A DNA stretch of 64,000 nucleotides, taken from Mycobacterium sp. MFM001. Lineage in GTDB: Bacteria; Actinomycetota; Actinomycetes; Mycobacteriales; Mycobacteriaceae. A program made the position numbers and the translations under genes. Below the pieces are notes generated by a model. The model did not search any database, was not told the DNA's origin, and saw nothing but the letters and a program-made list of their open reading frames with translations. Positions 1 through 7,672 of the stretch are shown piece after piece. The stretch spans positions 186,001 through 250,000 of the forward strand of contig NZ_BFAB01000002.1 of the NCBI RefSeq assembly GCF_003402475.1, in the 5' to 3' direction. Position 1 is the stretch's first letter. The number at the start of each line of letters is the position of its first letter.

Positions 1-774
1 CGCTGCGTCCCACCAGTCTCCGGACTCCGGCACGTCGGTCTGGTCGCCGAAGACTTGCGGCGAGGCCACCGGCAGGTCGGCGTACCAGTCGTAGAACGAC
101 GTCATCGGGGCGCCGATCAGTTCGAAGAACCGCGAGCCGGCGGCGTACGACACCATCGACATCGCCGGGATCGGCGAGAAGCCGGCGACCCGGTCCGGGC
201 CGTACTGCTTGATCGTGTGCACGTGGGCGGCGGCGATCATCTCGGTGGCTTCGGCCCAGGACACCCGGACCAGGCCGCCCTTGCCGCGGGCCTGCTGGTA
301 GCGGCGACGGCGTGCGGGGTCGGCCTGGATGTCGGCCCAGGCCAGCACGGGGTCTTTCAGCCGGGCCTTGGCTTCGCGGAACATCTCGACCAGTACGCCG
401 CGCGCATACGGGTAGCGGACCCGGGTCGGCGAGTAGCTGTACCAGGAGAACGACGCCCCGCGAGGGCAGCCGCGCGGCTCGTACTCCGGCCGGTCCGGAC
501 CCACCGACGGGTAGTCGGTCTGCTGGGTTTCCCAGGTGATGATGCCGTCTTTGACGTAGATCTTCCACGAGCACGACCCGGTGCAGTTGACGCCGTGCGT
601 CGAGCGCACCACCTTGTCGTGGCTCCAGCGGTCCCGGTAGAAGACGTCAGCCTCGCGACCGCCACGGCGGGTGACCGTGCGCAGGTCGGCGGAGAACTCG
701 CCAGGCGTGAAGAAGCGGCCGCTGCGCTCCAACAACTCCTCGAGAGGGCCTCCGACGTGGGGCGTGACAGTCAA
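1..774 (-). CDS. narG: Respiratory nitrate reductase alpha subunit NarG, N-terminal 258 residues (gene runs off the left edge)
   Basis: NarG is the catalytic molybdenum (bis-MGD) subunit of the membrane-bound nitrate reductase NarGHI and reduces nitrate to nitrite at the cytoplasmic face. The visible part begins MTVTPHVGGPLEELLERSG and closely matches mycobacterial NarG as I recall it. The FS0 iron-sulfur ligands are present as His60, Cys64, Cys68 and Cys103 (HGVNCTGSC and RGCPRGAS). The start is a TTG at 772-774, chosen because an AGGAGG ribosome binding site lies directly upstream. That site is part of an AGGAGG-A-CCTCCT inverted repeat (775-787). The remainder (about 970 residues in the family) and narHJI lie outside the window. 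Identification is very secure; the TTG start is well supported. Confidence 0.95.
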   Translation of the reverse strand, partial: MTVTPHVGGPLEELLERSGRFFTPGEFSADLRTVTRRGGREADVFYRDRWSHDKVVRSTHGVNCTGSCSWKIYVKDGIITWETQQTDYPSVGPDRPEYEPRGCPRGASFSWYSYSPTRVRYPYARGVLVEMFREAKARLKDPVLAWADIQADPARRRRYQQARGKGGLVRVSWAEATEMIAAAHVHTIKQYGPDRVAGFSPIPAMSMVSYAAGSRFFELIGAPMTSFYDWYADLPVASPQVFGDQTDVPESGDWWDAA

Positions 775-1247
775 GGAGGACCTCCTCACATGTAGCGGCG
801 CGCTAGTGCCCCGTTGTCGTGTCTCCCGGATTGGTCAGCGACTCGACGGCGATCTCGCCGACCCGTCCGACCAGCCTCGACATGGCCGTCACCATCGGCG
901 GCCCGCACGCTGGTCAGCAACCGGTCCCCAGCATAGGTGGTAGGGATTGCCGCAACCACGCCGCTGACCGGGAGGGTGTTGATAGCTGCCCCCAGTCCTT
1001 GCTCGTGCATACTCCGGCATTCGGCGAGGTCGCCACTCCCACGCGTTACAGGAAAGCATCCGGACTACTACCAACGTACGAAGCAAAGGTTAATGTCCCG
1101 TTTAGTTTTGTTAAAACGGAATGACGGCGCTTTGCTTCGACTGTTCTGTGGCTTTCCTGCAAATCACCTGTGAATTGTCCGCAGCGCCTTGATTATTCGG
1201 TGCGCACAATTATGCCGCGGATGGAGTGCGTGGGTTCTTGCTCGGCG
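775..1247. other. 473-bp non-coding region upstream of narG
   Basis: This gap lies between the 3' end of the saccharopine-dehydrogenase-like gene and the narG start. Open frames here are short and lack ribosome binding sites, so I call none. The part at 1080-1220 is clearly more AT-rich than its surroundings and holds a nested inverted repeat (1079-1139). The narG promoter should lie here, but I cannot assign -10/-35 elements with confidence. Confidence 0.6.
1079..1139. repeat. Nested inverted repeats in the narG upstream region
   Basis: Perfect 10-bp arms CGAAGCAAAG (1079-1088) and CTTTGCTTCG (1130-1139) enclose a second dyad, CCGTTT (1098-1103) with AAACGG (1114-1119). The element sits about 300 bp upstream of narG. 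It may be a regulator site or a structured leader. No U-run follows on either strand, so it does not look like an intrinsic terminator. Confidence 0.55.
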
Positions 1248-2501
1248 CTACACCGATTCAACGAGCTCGTTGCGTGGCACGCCGACGCACTCGAGTGCCT
1301 TGTAGAACGATTGGGGGTCGGCCCAACTTTCGGGAGCGAAGGCACCGCTTCGGGTGCCGTCCTGCTCCAGGGCGAGCAGCATGAACGCGGCGCACGCAGT
1401 GCCCGTGATGGCCGCCATATCGGCCATCAGATACGTGTCGCGCCCGGCGATCGGTGTGCGCTTGGTGACGACGGCCGGCAGCCCGTTGCGCAAACCGGTG
1501 ACACGAACCAGCAGACCGCCGCGGTAAGGCTCCCGACGACGCACGGCCGACCTCGCGAGGAACGGGATCAGCTCGCTCACTTTTCCCTCCCCCGTTCGCA
1601 CGACGTCGACCAGCCCCGAGAAAGCGTGACGCCAACCCTTCGGGCTGCCCAGCCGGAAATAGAGCAGATCCTCGAGGAAGTCCACGCCTTCCTTGACCGT
1701 CATCTTGTCGTGCTGCACGGCCAGGCCGACACCTCGGGCGATGCCGTTGAATCCGACGGGGTCGAGTCCCCCGAAGCAGCGGATGCTCTTGGCGTTGGGG
1801 TAGAGCCGGGGCAGGGTGACCGGCTCGGGATGTGCGGTCTCATGCATCAGCGTCTCACCGAGACCGCCACCCATTGGGGCGCAGCGGGTTTCGACCCAGG
1901 ACTGGTGCATGACCGGTCCGCCGTTCTCCCACGTCAGGCAGGGACCGGCGGCGACGTGCAGCATGTGCTCCAGCACGGCGCGGCCGATTCCCGGCCGCTC
2001 ATCGCCGACGACCCAGAACATCTCGATGTTCTCCACGGTGTCCAGCTCGCCGGCAGCGTCGACCACCATGACGTTGGTCATGCCCGGAGAGGCACCGCAG
2101 CCGACGTAGAGCGGCACGCCCGCCTCCCGGGCTCGGTCATGTTGGGACAGGGCGTGCAAGGTGCTCTCGATATCGTCGTCGAAATCCAGATACGGCACTT
2201 TGGCCGCAAGGCACGCCTCGACCACCGGCCCCGACGTGCGGACGTAGGGTCCTGCACCCAGGACGACGAGCGCGGCACCGCTGACCGCCTTATGAAGACC
2301 TTCGCGGTCGTAGAGGTCCAGCCGGTGGGCCGTGGCGCGCCCCGGCGGTAGCCGCTTGACCAACGACTCGAGTAGTTCCGGCCGGAGGTCGTAGAGCGCG
2401 AGCTCCCACTCGCCATCCGCGACGGCGAAGCGCTCGATGGCCAGTCGGCACATCTCACCTGCGGCACCGATAAAGACAACCCGCTGCGCCGTGTTGGCCA
2501 T
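1248..2501 (-). CDS. Saccharopine dehydrogenase-like NAD(P)-binding protein
   Basis: A 417-residue protein. Its N-terminal Rossmann fold starts at residue 8 (VVFIGAAGEMCRLAIERF, a GxxGxM-type loop), followed by the layout of the saccharopine dehydrogenase / homospermidine synthase superfamily: acidic strand end at LDLYDREGL, then VVLGAGPYVRTSGPVVEACL and YLDFDDDIE. The C-terminal half is the alpha/beta substrate domain and carries FGGLDPVGFNGIARG. The substrate is unknown; the family oxidises or reduces C-N bonded amino acids or acts as trans-acting reductase. It lies 36 bp downstream of the flavin amine oxidase on the same strand, so the two probably form an operon acting on an amine or amino acid. 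I recall no counterpart between narG and mutT2 in M. tuberculosis, so this pair looks inserted. Confidence 0.8.
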   Translation of the reverse strand: MANTAQRVVFIGAAGEMCRLAIERFAVADGEWELALYDLRPELLESLVKRLPPGRATAHRLDLYDREGLHKAVSGAALVVLGAGPYVRTSGPVVEACLAAKVPYLDFDDDIESTLHALSQHDRAREAGVPLYVGCGASPGMTNVMVVDAAGELDTVENIEMFWVVGDERPGIGRAVLEHMLHVAAGPCLTWENGGPVMHQSWVETRCAPMGGGLGETLMHETAHPEPVTLPRLYPNAKSIRCFGGLDPVGFNGIARGVGLAVQHDKMTVKEGVDFLEDLLYFRLGSPKGWRHAFSGLVDVVRTGEGKVSELIPFLARSAVRRREPYRGGLLVRVTGLRNGLPAVVTKRTPIAGRDTYLMADMAAITGTACAAFMLLALEQDGTRSGAFAPESWADPQSFYKALECVGVPRNELVESV

Positions 2502-2537
2502 GACGTCTCCGTTCTGTTGGTGCTTTACTCGAATTTC

Positions 2538-3980
2538 TTACGTCGCGCGTTGGTGCGCCTTTGACGCGCAAAGGGCGTCGCCGACCTCTTTGGCGACTCG
2601 CTCACCGGCGCGGACGGCCCCGTCCAGGTAGCCGTCATAAGCGGACGTCGACGTCTCGGTGCCCGCCCAATGGATGCGTCCCACAGGTTCGCTTACGGCG
2701 TCGGTGTACTGGGTCATCAGACCCGGCGCTCGTGCACTCACACAACCTTCGATCCAAGGCTCGTGAACCCAATCCTTTTCGATGAACTGCTGCGGGTGTG
2801 ATGCCTTCGGGCCGAACAGCGTCGCAAAGTCCGCGAGGATTGCCGAGCGCCGGCGGTCCGGGTCGTCGAGGACGTCGTCCGACCAGGTGAGCCCTGTGCC
2901 CGAGCGGGCGGTTCCGATGAAGGTGAGGAGAATTCCGACACTGCCGTCGGGCGGCGAGTTGTCAACGACGAAGCGCGCCGCCGGCAGATCGGTGATCGCC
3001 TGTCCGTTCAAACCTGCATCTCGCCAAAACGGTTTGTCGTATACCGCAAAGACTTTGGACTCCGTGCCGTTGTGCCACTTGCGCTGTAGGGCCGCGCGGC
3101 GCACCGGCAGATCAGGCGTGAAGTGGATCCGCTCGGCATCCGCGGGCGCCATCGCGACAATCACCCGCTGACAGCGGATTTGAGCTCGCGCTGACTTCAC
3201 AATCACGCCGTCGTCGGACTGAATGATCTCGGACACTGGTGAATTCAGCACGAGCCGCTGGCTGAGCTGATCGGCGATCCGCACCGAAATTAGTTGGGTG
3301 CCGCCGACAACGCGTGATTCCTGGGCCCCTCCGGTGGTGCCGACCATGTGCCTGATCCCGCCGCAGGTCTTGATCCCATGGAGAATGCGGAGCAGCGAAC
3401 TGTTGTGTGGGTCTTCGCCGTTGACGATCGTGAAGACGAACGTCAGCAGCCAGCGGGCCTCCTCGGTCCGCGCATGCTTGTCCAGCCAGTGGCCGAGTGT
3501 GGCCCCGTCCCACGTGACCGCGTCACATGCATCCCACGGCGCCGAAGCGGGTACTTTTGACGCCATGCGCTCGAGCCTGGTGTGCAGTTGGAGGTAATCC
3601 AGCACGGCCGGTAGCCGTAGTGGCGGGTTGTCGCCTTTGTAGGTTCGCCGTCTGCCCTTGAAGTGGTAGATGGCACGGCCGTCGACATAGGTCTTGAATG
3701 TCGACAGCCCGAGCTCGTCGATGAGGGCCAGGACGCGATCTTGGCCGGGACCGACCCATTGGCCACCACCTTCGGTGATCACGCCATCGATGACGTCGAG
3801 GTTGACGGTCCGCCCTCCCACTCGGTTGCTGGCCTCGAGCACCACCAAAGACCCTGTCCCAGCTTGGTCGAGACGCCGCGCAGCGGTAAGGCCTGACAGT
3901 CCCGCTCCGACGACCACCACGTCTGCGGTGAGTTCGGCCGCCAGATCGCTTGCCGTGGCCGGGTTTTCGATGACGCTCAT
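2538..3980 (-). CDS. Flavin-containing monoamine oxidase family protein
   Basis: A 480-residue FAD-dependent amine oxidase. The dinucleotide-binding motif is at residues 24-52 (VVVGAGLSGLTAARRLDQAG, then LEASNRVGGRT), followed by EGGGQWVGPGQ. The C-terminal FAD motif is HWAGTETSTSAYDGYLDGAV. A Cys near residue 413 (EGCVSARAPG) aligns by eye with the Cys that carries covalent 8-alpha-S-cysteinyl FAD in MAO-A/B, so covalent flavin is plausible. The family deaminates primary or polyamines to aldehydes with H2O2. It is the first gene of a pair with the saccharopine-dehydrogenase-like gene and is divergent from a TetR gene across 220 bp holding repeated TTCGAG motifs. Substrate unknown. Confidence 0.88.
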   Translation of the reverse strand: MSVIENPATASDLAAELTADVVVVGAGLSGLTAARRLDQAGTGSLVVLEASNRVGGRTVNLDVIDGVITEGGGQWVGPGQDRVLALIDELGLSTFKTYVDGRAIYHFKGRRRTYKGDNPPLRLPAVLDYLQLHTRLERMASKVPASAPWDACDAVTWDGATLGHWLDKHARTEEARWLLTFVFTIVNGEDPHNSSLLRILHGIKTCGGIRHMVGTTGGAQESRVVGGTQLISVRIADQLSQRLVLNSPVSEIIQSDDGVIVKSARAQIRCQRVIVAMAPADAERIHFTPDLPVRRAALQRKWHNGTESKVFAVYDKPFWRDAGLNGQAITDLPAARFVVDNSPPDGSVGILLTFIGTARSGTGLTWSDDVLDDPDRRRSAILADFATLFGPKASHPQQFIEKDWVHEPWIEGCVSARAPGLMTQYTDAVSEPVGRIHWAGTETSTSAYDGYLDGAVRAGERVAKEVGDALCASKAHQRAT

Positions 3981-4055
3981 TGCACCTTCTCGCTACTCCG
4001 CGGAGAGCCGGGCCCGTCGGCTCAGCCGCAGATCTCGAGCCAATTCCAAACCCGA

Positions 4056-4067
4056 CTCGAATTCGAG
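4056..4067. promoter_or_regulatory. 12-bp palindrome, candidate TetR operator (amine oxidase side)
   Basis: CTCGAATTCGAG is a perfect palindrome about 75 bp upstream of the amine oxidase start, in the divergent promoter region shared with the TetR gene. It contains the same TTCGAG core as the repeats at 4139-4158. Operator function is inferred from position and symmetry. Confidence 0.5.
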
Positions 4068-4138
4068 AATAAAGCGGCCCTGCGACGTTGTCAACGTGCC
4101 CGCGAGCTGGCGGCATCGCCGGTTTCGGCCGACACGCA

Positions 4139-4158
4139 GATTCGAGTACGATTCGAGT
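4139..4158. promoter_or_regulatory. Tandem GATTCGAGT repeats, candidate TetR operator (tetR side)
   Basis: Two copies of GATTCGAGT (4139-4147 and 4150-4158) spaced 11 bp apart, one helical turn, lie 43-62 bp upstream of the tetR start. A GAATCGAG partner follows at about 4162-4169. The core is shared with the palindrome at 4056-4067, consistent with autoregulation and control of the divergent amine oxidase operon. Confidence 0.45.
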
Positions 4159-4200
4159 TCAGAATCGAGCCCGCTCGACGTCATCAGAACGGAGACGGTC

Positions 4201-4866
4201 ATGGCCCAAGCCGCGCCATCTCGCCGCAAGTCCGGTCGCCAGTCGGCACCGTCGACCGTCCGGACGCCGAATCGCTCAGCTCGAGTGCAGCGCCGCGGAA
4301 TCGAGCGCGTGAAGGCCATCCTCGACGCCGCAGAGGTATTGCTCGGCTCGCAAGGCTACGAGGCCGCCACCCTCAAGGCCATCGGTGAGCGGGCGGGCAT
4401 CCCGATCGCGTCGGTCTACCACTACTTCGCCGACCGGCACGAGGTCGAAACCGAACTGGCGCAACGCCATTTGCAGGAGATCGACAAGCGGTTCGCCGCG
4501 GTCCTGGAGGATCCCGCGCTGCACACGTTGCGCGATGTCGTCGACGCGGTCACCAACACGTGGCTCGCCTACTTCCGCCAGCATCCCAGCGTGGTGCAGC
4601 TGTGGTTCACTGGACGCCACGTCAACCCGACCTACAGCGAACTGGCACGCGCAATCGACGAGTCGCAGGCCCAGCAGACGTGGCAGTTCCTCATCGAACG
4701 AAAGCTGCTCTCCGCCGACACCCCCCCGTTCGTCGTCCGGCTCGCATTCGAGGCCGGCGACCGGCTGTTCGACGTCGCATTCCGACGCTCACCCACCGGC
4801 GACGACGCGACGATCGATGAAGCGCGCCGCCTCATGACTGCCTACCTCGAGACATACGCGCCCTAA
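4201..4866 (+). CDS. TetR/AcrR family transcriptional regulator
   Basis: A 221-residue repressor-type protein. The N-terminal 35 residues are basic and disordered. They are followed by the TetR helix-turn-helix (residues about 38-85: ILDAAEVLLGSQGYEAATLK, then AIGERAGIPIASVYHYFADR). The C-terminal ligand domain is all helical and unassigned. I chose the ATG at 4201 because the frame upstream runs back through the divergent promoter and over the opposite gene, which is not credible coding sequence. It is divergent from the amine oxidase/saccharopine-dehydrogenase pair and likely controls it; TTCGAG repeats between them are candidate operators. The ligand is presumably an amine or its aldehyde, by inference only. 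Confidence 0.85.
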   Translation: MAQAAPSRRKSGRQSAPSTVRTPNRSARVQRRGIERVKAILDAAEVLLGSQGYEAATLKAIGERAGIPIASVYHYFADRHEVETELAQRHLQEIDKRFAAVLEDPALHTLRDVVDAVTNTWLAYFRQHPSVVQLWFTGRHVNPTYSELARAIDESQAQQTWQFLIERKLLSADTPPFVVRLAFEAGDRLFDVAFRRSPTGDDATIDEARRLMTAYLETYAP

Positions 4867-4874
4867 ACGAACGA

Positions 4875-5264
4875 TCACGAATCCAGCGCACGAGCCAGCG
4901 CGGGAAGCCATTCTCGGTCGGCAGGCACCCAGTCGACGTCATGCAACTCGGCCAGGGTGACCCAGCGCAGCGCGCGATGGTCGTGCGGGTGGGGTTCGCC
5001 GCGCAACAGACTCACCCGGTAGGCCCGCAGGATCGTCGTCGCATTCAGCGCTACGTCGTCGCCCAACCGGTCGCCGACCGCGACGTCAACGCCGAGTTCT
5101 TCGGCCAATTCGCGCGCCAGCGCGTCGGGTTCGGTCTCCCCTGCCATCACCTTGCCGCCGGGCAGTTCCCAGCGCCCGGCCAGTTCCGCGGGCCGATGCC
5201 GTTGTGCCACCAGCACCGCCGCGTCCGAGATGACGGCACCGGCCACGACGATCTGGTTCGGCAT
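4875..5264 (-). CDS. mutT2: NUDIX hydrolase MutT2, nucleotide-pool sanitising (d)CTP/8-oxo-dGTP pyrophosphohydrolase
   Basis: A 129-residue single-domain Nudix enzyme. The Nudix box is complete around residues 37-59 ([20 protein letters not shown], then ELGV; GX5EX7REUXEEXGU). The sequence closely follows M. tuberculosis MutT2 (Rv1160) as I recall it, including [13 protein letters not shown] and [20 protein letters not shown]. The family hydrolyses oxidised or methylated nucleotides and limits mutation. The ATG at 5264 gives the family length; a longer reading would overlap the divergent gene. It is divergent from phhB, with start codons only 25 bp apart and a shared symmetric promoter (5271-5284). 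Confidence 0.93.
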   Translation of the reverse strand: MPNQIVVAGAVISDAAVLVAQRHRPAELAGRWELPGGKVMAGETEPDALARELAEELGVDVAVGDRLGDDVALNATTILRAYRVSLLRGEPHPHDHRALRWVTLAELHDVDWVPADREWLPALARALDS

Positions 5265-5270
5265 CGTGGT

Positions 5271-5284
5271 GACGGTATACCGTC
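5271..5284. promoter_or_regulatory. Palindromic bidirectional promoter between mutT2 and phhB
   Basis: GACGGTATACCGTC is a perfect 14-bp palindrome lying 5-6 bp from both start codons (5264 on minus, 5290 on plus). Its centre gives TATACC on both strands, a fair mycobacterial -10 hexamer (TANNNT-like) 8-10 nt before each start codon. This spacing predicts leaderless transcripts in both directions from one symmetric element. Confidence 0.55.
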
Positions 5285-5289
5285 GGTGT

Positions 5290-5574
5290 ATGGCTGTGTT
5301 AACGGATGAGCAAGTAGACGCCGCACTGCCCGAACTCAACGGTTGGAAGCGCGAAGACGGCGCCCTGCGCCGGTCGATCAAGTTTCCGTCGTTTCTCGAC
5401 GGTATCGACGCCGTGCGCCGAGTCGCCGAGCACGCCGAAGCCAAGGATCATCATCCTGATATCGATATCCGTTGGCGGACAGTGACTTTCGCGCTGGTGA
5501 CACATTCGGCTGGCGGCATCACGCAAAACGACATCGACATGGCGCGCGACATCAACGGGATTCTCGGGCAATAG
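5290..5574 (+). CDS. phhB: Pterin-4-alpha-carbinolamine dehydratase (4a-hydroxytetrahydrobiopterin dehydratase)
   Basis: A 94-residue protein of the PCD/DCoH family, which dehydrates 4a-hydroxy-tetrahydropterins and can support pterin or molybdopterin recycling. The family signature is clear at residues 56-75: [20 protein letters not shown], with the paired active-site histidines and the downstream Trp. Length is typical. It matches M. tuberculosis Rv1159A in position, divergent from mutT2. No Shine-Dalgarno precedes the ATG and the likely -10 ends about 8 nt upstream, so the mRNA is probably leaderless. The 3' end overlaps the convergent pimE by 23 bp. Confidence 0.9.
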   Translation: MAVLTDEQVDAALPELNGWKREDGALRRSIKFPSFLDGIDAVRRVAEHAEAKDHHPDIDIRWRTVTFALVTHSAGGITQNDIDMARDINGILGQ

Positions 5575-6892
5575 CACCGCGCCGTCCTGCCACCGCGATC
5601 CACGCCAGGGTCGCCAGCGTCGCAACGATGTACACCAGCCCGGCCCAGGCCAGATACCACGGCCGGTTGCTCTGCCAGATGGTCGGCTGGGCGAAGCTGA
5701 GCAACCACGGCACCCCGATGAGGGTGAGCACCAGCCAGCCCCACCCGAAGATTCGTGCACCGCGCAGCTCCGACAGCGGCCCGTGGATAAGCCAGATCAT
5801 CAAGGGCACCAACCACACCCAGTGATGCGTCCAGGAGATCGGCGAGAGCAACAGCCCGAACAACTCGACCACCAGCAGCTGGCCAAGCTGGTCGTTGTTC
5901 AGCGCTCGCCACGCCAGGACGGCGAGCAGCGCGGTGACCGCGATCCCGGCCACCACCAGCGGGCCGTAGCCGGCGTCGTGCCCGACGATCCGGGAGATCC
6001 CCCCGCGCCAGGATTGGTTGAACGACGTTCCGATCGGCCCGACTCGCTTGGTGTCACCCAATAGGTCGGTGAAGTAATAGCGGACCTGGTCGCCGACGAC
6101 CAGCGCCGACACCGCCACCGTGCCGACGAAGACGACGGCCGAGAACACCGCGGCGCCCCACCGCCGGACGCCGACGAAATAGAGACCGGTGATCGCCGGC
6201 GTCAGCTTCACCCCGGCGGCCGTGCCGACCAGCAACCCGGACAACCACCATCGGGTGGTGTAGACGGCGTACAACCCGGCCAGCACCAGCAGCACGTTGA
6301 CCTGTCCGTAGTCAAAGGTGCTGCGCAGCGGTTCGATCCAGATCGCGACCGCCGTCCAGAGCATCGCGACCCGATGGCCTTCGCGGGCCGCCACGCCGAG
6401 CAGTCGCTGGCTGACGCGTACCACGCCATAGAGGGCGGCCATGGTGCCGACCTGCCAGCAGAACGCGACCACGCCGAACGGCAGCAGGTGCAGCGGATAG
6501 AAGACCACCGCGGCGAACGGCGGATACGTGAACGGCAGCGGGAAATCCGGCGTCTGGTCGGCGTAGACGTAGTGATACAGCGAGCCGGGATGGTCAAGCG
6601 CGGCGGCGCCGCCGATGTAGACGTGCAGGTCGACGAAGTTGGCGCCGTTGGGAGTCAGGTACGTCCAGGCCAGCCGGGCGGCGACGGACAGCGCCAACAG
6701 CAGCGGCCCGACGGCGTTCGGCGCTATCGCCCGCCGACGGGTGGTCGGTGCCGCCGGGGCGGCCGAGGTCGTGTCTACCTGCCCGACTGTAGCGAGGCTC
6801 CGGCGGCGACGGCTCCGCTCGCCGCGGCGGGTCACCGCCACCGCTCGGTGCCGTAACGATCGAATAACCGCCACACGTGTCACTTGAGTCAC
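5552..6892 (-). CDS. pimE: PimE, polyprenol-phosphomannose-dependent alpha-1,2-mannosyltransferase (GT87)
   Basis: An integral membrane glycosyltransferase of the GT-C fold. It adds the alpha-1,2-linked mannose to Ac1PIM4 on the periplasmic side, leading to polar PIMs (PIM5/PIM6) of the mycobacterial envelope. About ten hydrophobic segments are visible, starting at [19 protein letters not shown] (residue 61). The catalytic aspartate of the first extracytoplasmic loop is Asp88 in [11 protein letters not shown]. The N-terminal start is uncertain: ATG 6892 gives 446 residues, while GTG codons at 6841 or 6835 give about 428, nearer the 431 I recall for Rv1159. The 3' end overlaps phhB convergently. 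Confidence 0.92.
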   Translation of the reverse strand: MTQVTRVAVIRSLRHRAVAVTRRGERSRRRRSLATVGQVDTTSAAPAAPTTRRRAIAPNAVGPLLLALSVAARLAWTYLTPNGANFVDLHVYIGGAAALDHPGSLYHYVYADQTPDFPLPFTYPPFAAVVFYPLHLLPFGVVAFCWQVGTMAALYGVVRVSQRLLGVAAREGHRVAMLWTAVAIWIEPLRSTFDYGQVNVLLVLAGLYAVYTTRWWLSGLLVGTAAGVKLTPAITGLYFVGVRRWGAAVFSAVVFVGTVAVSALVVGDQVRYYFTDLLGDTKRVGPIGTSFNQSWRGGISRIVGHDAGYGPLVVAGIAVTALLAVLAWRALNNDQLGQLLVVELFGLLLSPISWTHHWVWLVPLMIWLIHGPLSELRGARIFGWGWLVLTLIGVPWLLSFAQPTIWQSNRPWYLAWAGLVYIVATLATLAWIAVAGRRGAIARESR

Positions 6893-6948
6893 TCTGGCAT
6901 CACGCGAACTATCAGCCGCGGACGTGTCGTCGAGAACCAGGGAGAGTC

Positions 6949-7605
6949 ATGCCAACCATTTGGACACTGTTACGTGCCGGCGCCATCGTCGTCGGCTCGT
7001 CGGCCGCATTGTTAACCGGCGGGATCGCCCATGCCGACCCGGCGCCGGTGCCGGTTCCCGACATCGGGCAACAACTCGTCGGCACGGCGGCCAATGCACC
7101 ACAAATGCTGCAGAGCGTCGCTTCGGCGCTCGGGGCTCAGCCGGCCACACCGCCGCCGCTGGCCAGCGCCGGCATCCAGGTACCGCAGCCCCCGGCGGGT
7201 TCGGTGCCCGGCGCGAGTTCCGCCGTCCCCGGGGCGAGTTCCCTTATCCCGGGCGCAAATTCGCTGGTTCCCGGTGCAACCCAGCCTGTGTCGGGTACGA
7301 CGCCCGCCACCACACCGGGGGCAACCGGCATTCCGGGGCTTACGCCGGCTGTTCCGGCGACCGCGCCGGCGACCGGCCCCGCGCAGATGATGCCGCAGGC
7401 GCAGCTCAACCTGCCGCAGGTGCCGTTCAGTCCGGTGCCGCTGCCGCAGCACCTGTCGCTGCCCGGCGACCTGGCGTCGCTGGCCCCGGGCGGTGTCCCG
7501 GTGCCGAAGGGCATCCAGCCGGGCACGACGGCGGTGTCCGCTCCGGGTACCGCGGCAGGGGCGTCCAGCAACCCGCTGCTGTTCCCGCTGTCCGCCCTGC
7601 CCTGA
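6949..7605 (+). CDS. Secreted alanine/proline-rich protein, Rv1158c-like
   Basis: A 218-residue exported protein of unknown function. The signal peptide is clear (residues 1-29, hydrophobic GAIVVGSSAALLTGGIAHA, cleavage before DPAP). The mature part is low in charge and rich in Pro, Ala, Gly and Ser. It has short degenerate repeats of the type PGASS(A/L)(V/I)PGA between residues 80 and 110 and a Pro-rich tail. The ATG at 6949 has a GGGAGAG ribosome binding site. It corresponds to M. tuberculosis Rv1158c and lies 67 bp before a second protein of similar style, probably in one operon with a strong hairpin between them. Confidence 0.85.
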   Translation: MPTIWTLLRAGAIVVGSSAALLTGGIAHADPAPVPVPDIGQQLVGTAANAPQMLQSVASALGAQPATPPPLASAGIQVPQPPAGSVPGASSAVPGASSLIPGANSLVPGATQPVSGTTPATTPGATGIPGLTPAVPATAPATGPAQMMPQAQLNLPQVPFSPVPLPQHLSLPGDLASLAPGGVPVPKGIQPGTTAVSAPGTAAGASSNPLLFPLSALP

Positions 7606-7612
7606 CACCCAC

Positions 7613-7646
7613 GGTCGGCCGGCCAACCCACGTTGGCCGGCCGACC
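7613..7646 (+). terminator. Perfect 15-bp hairpin between the two secreted-protein genes
   Basis: GGTCGGCCGGCCAAC (7613-7627) and GTTGGCCGGCCGACC (7632-7646) form a perfect GC-rich stem with a CCAC loop. It begins 7 bp after the upstream stop and ends 27 bp before the downstream GTG. There is no U-run, so it is either a U-less mycobacterial terminator/attenuator or an mRNA-stability element setting the ratio of the two products. Confidence 0.6.
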
Positions 7647-7672
7647 ACCAACCATCGATCGGGAGAAACACC

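Noticed and set aside
55..795. Long plus-strand open frame opposite narG
   Set aside because: Arg/Gly/His-rich antisense of a clear NarG sequence; GC-rich coding DNA gives such frames routinely.
1170..2351. 393-residue plus-strand open frame opposite the saccharopine-dehydrogenase-like gene
   Set aside because: Composition is that of an antisense shadow and no domain is recognisable, whereas the minus strand has a clear Rossmann protein.
3694..4200. N-terminal extension of the TetR at 4201
   Set aside because: It would run back over the divergent amine oxidase start and promoter; low-complexity Ser/Thr/Arg translation and no homology to TetR proteins.
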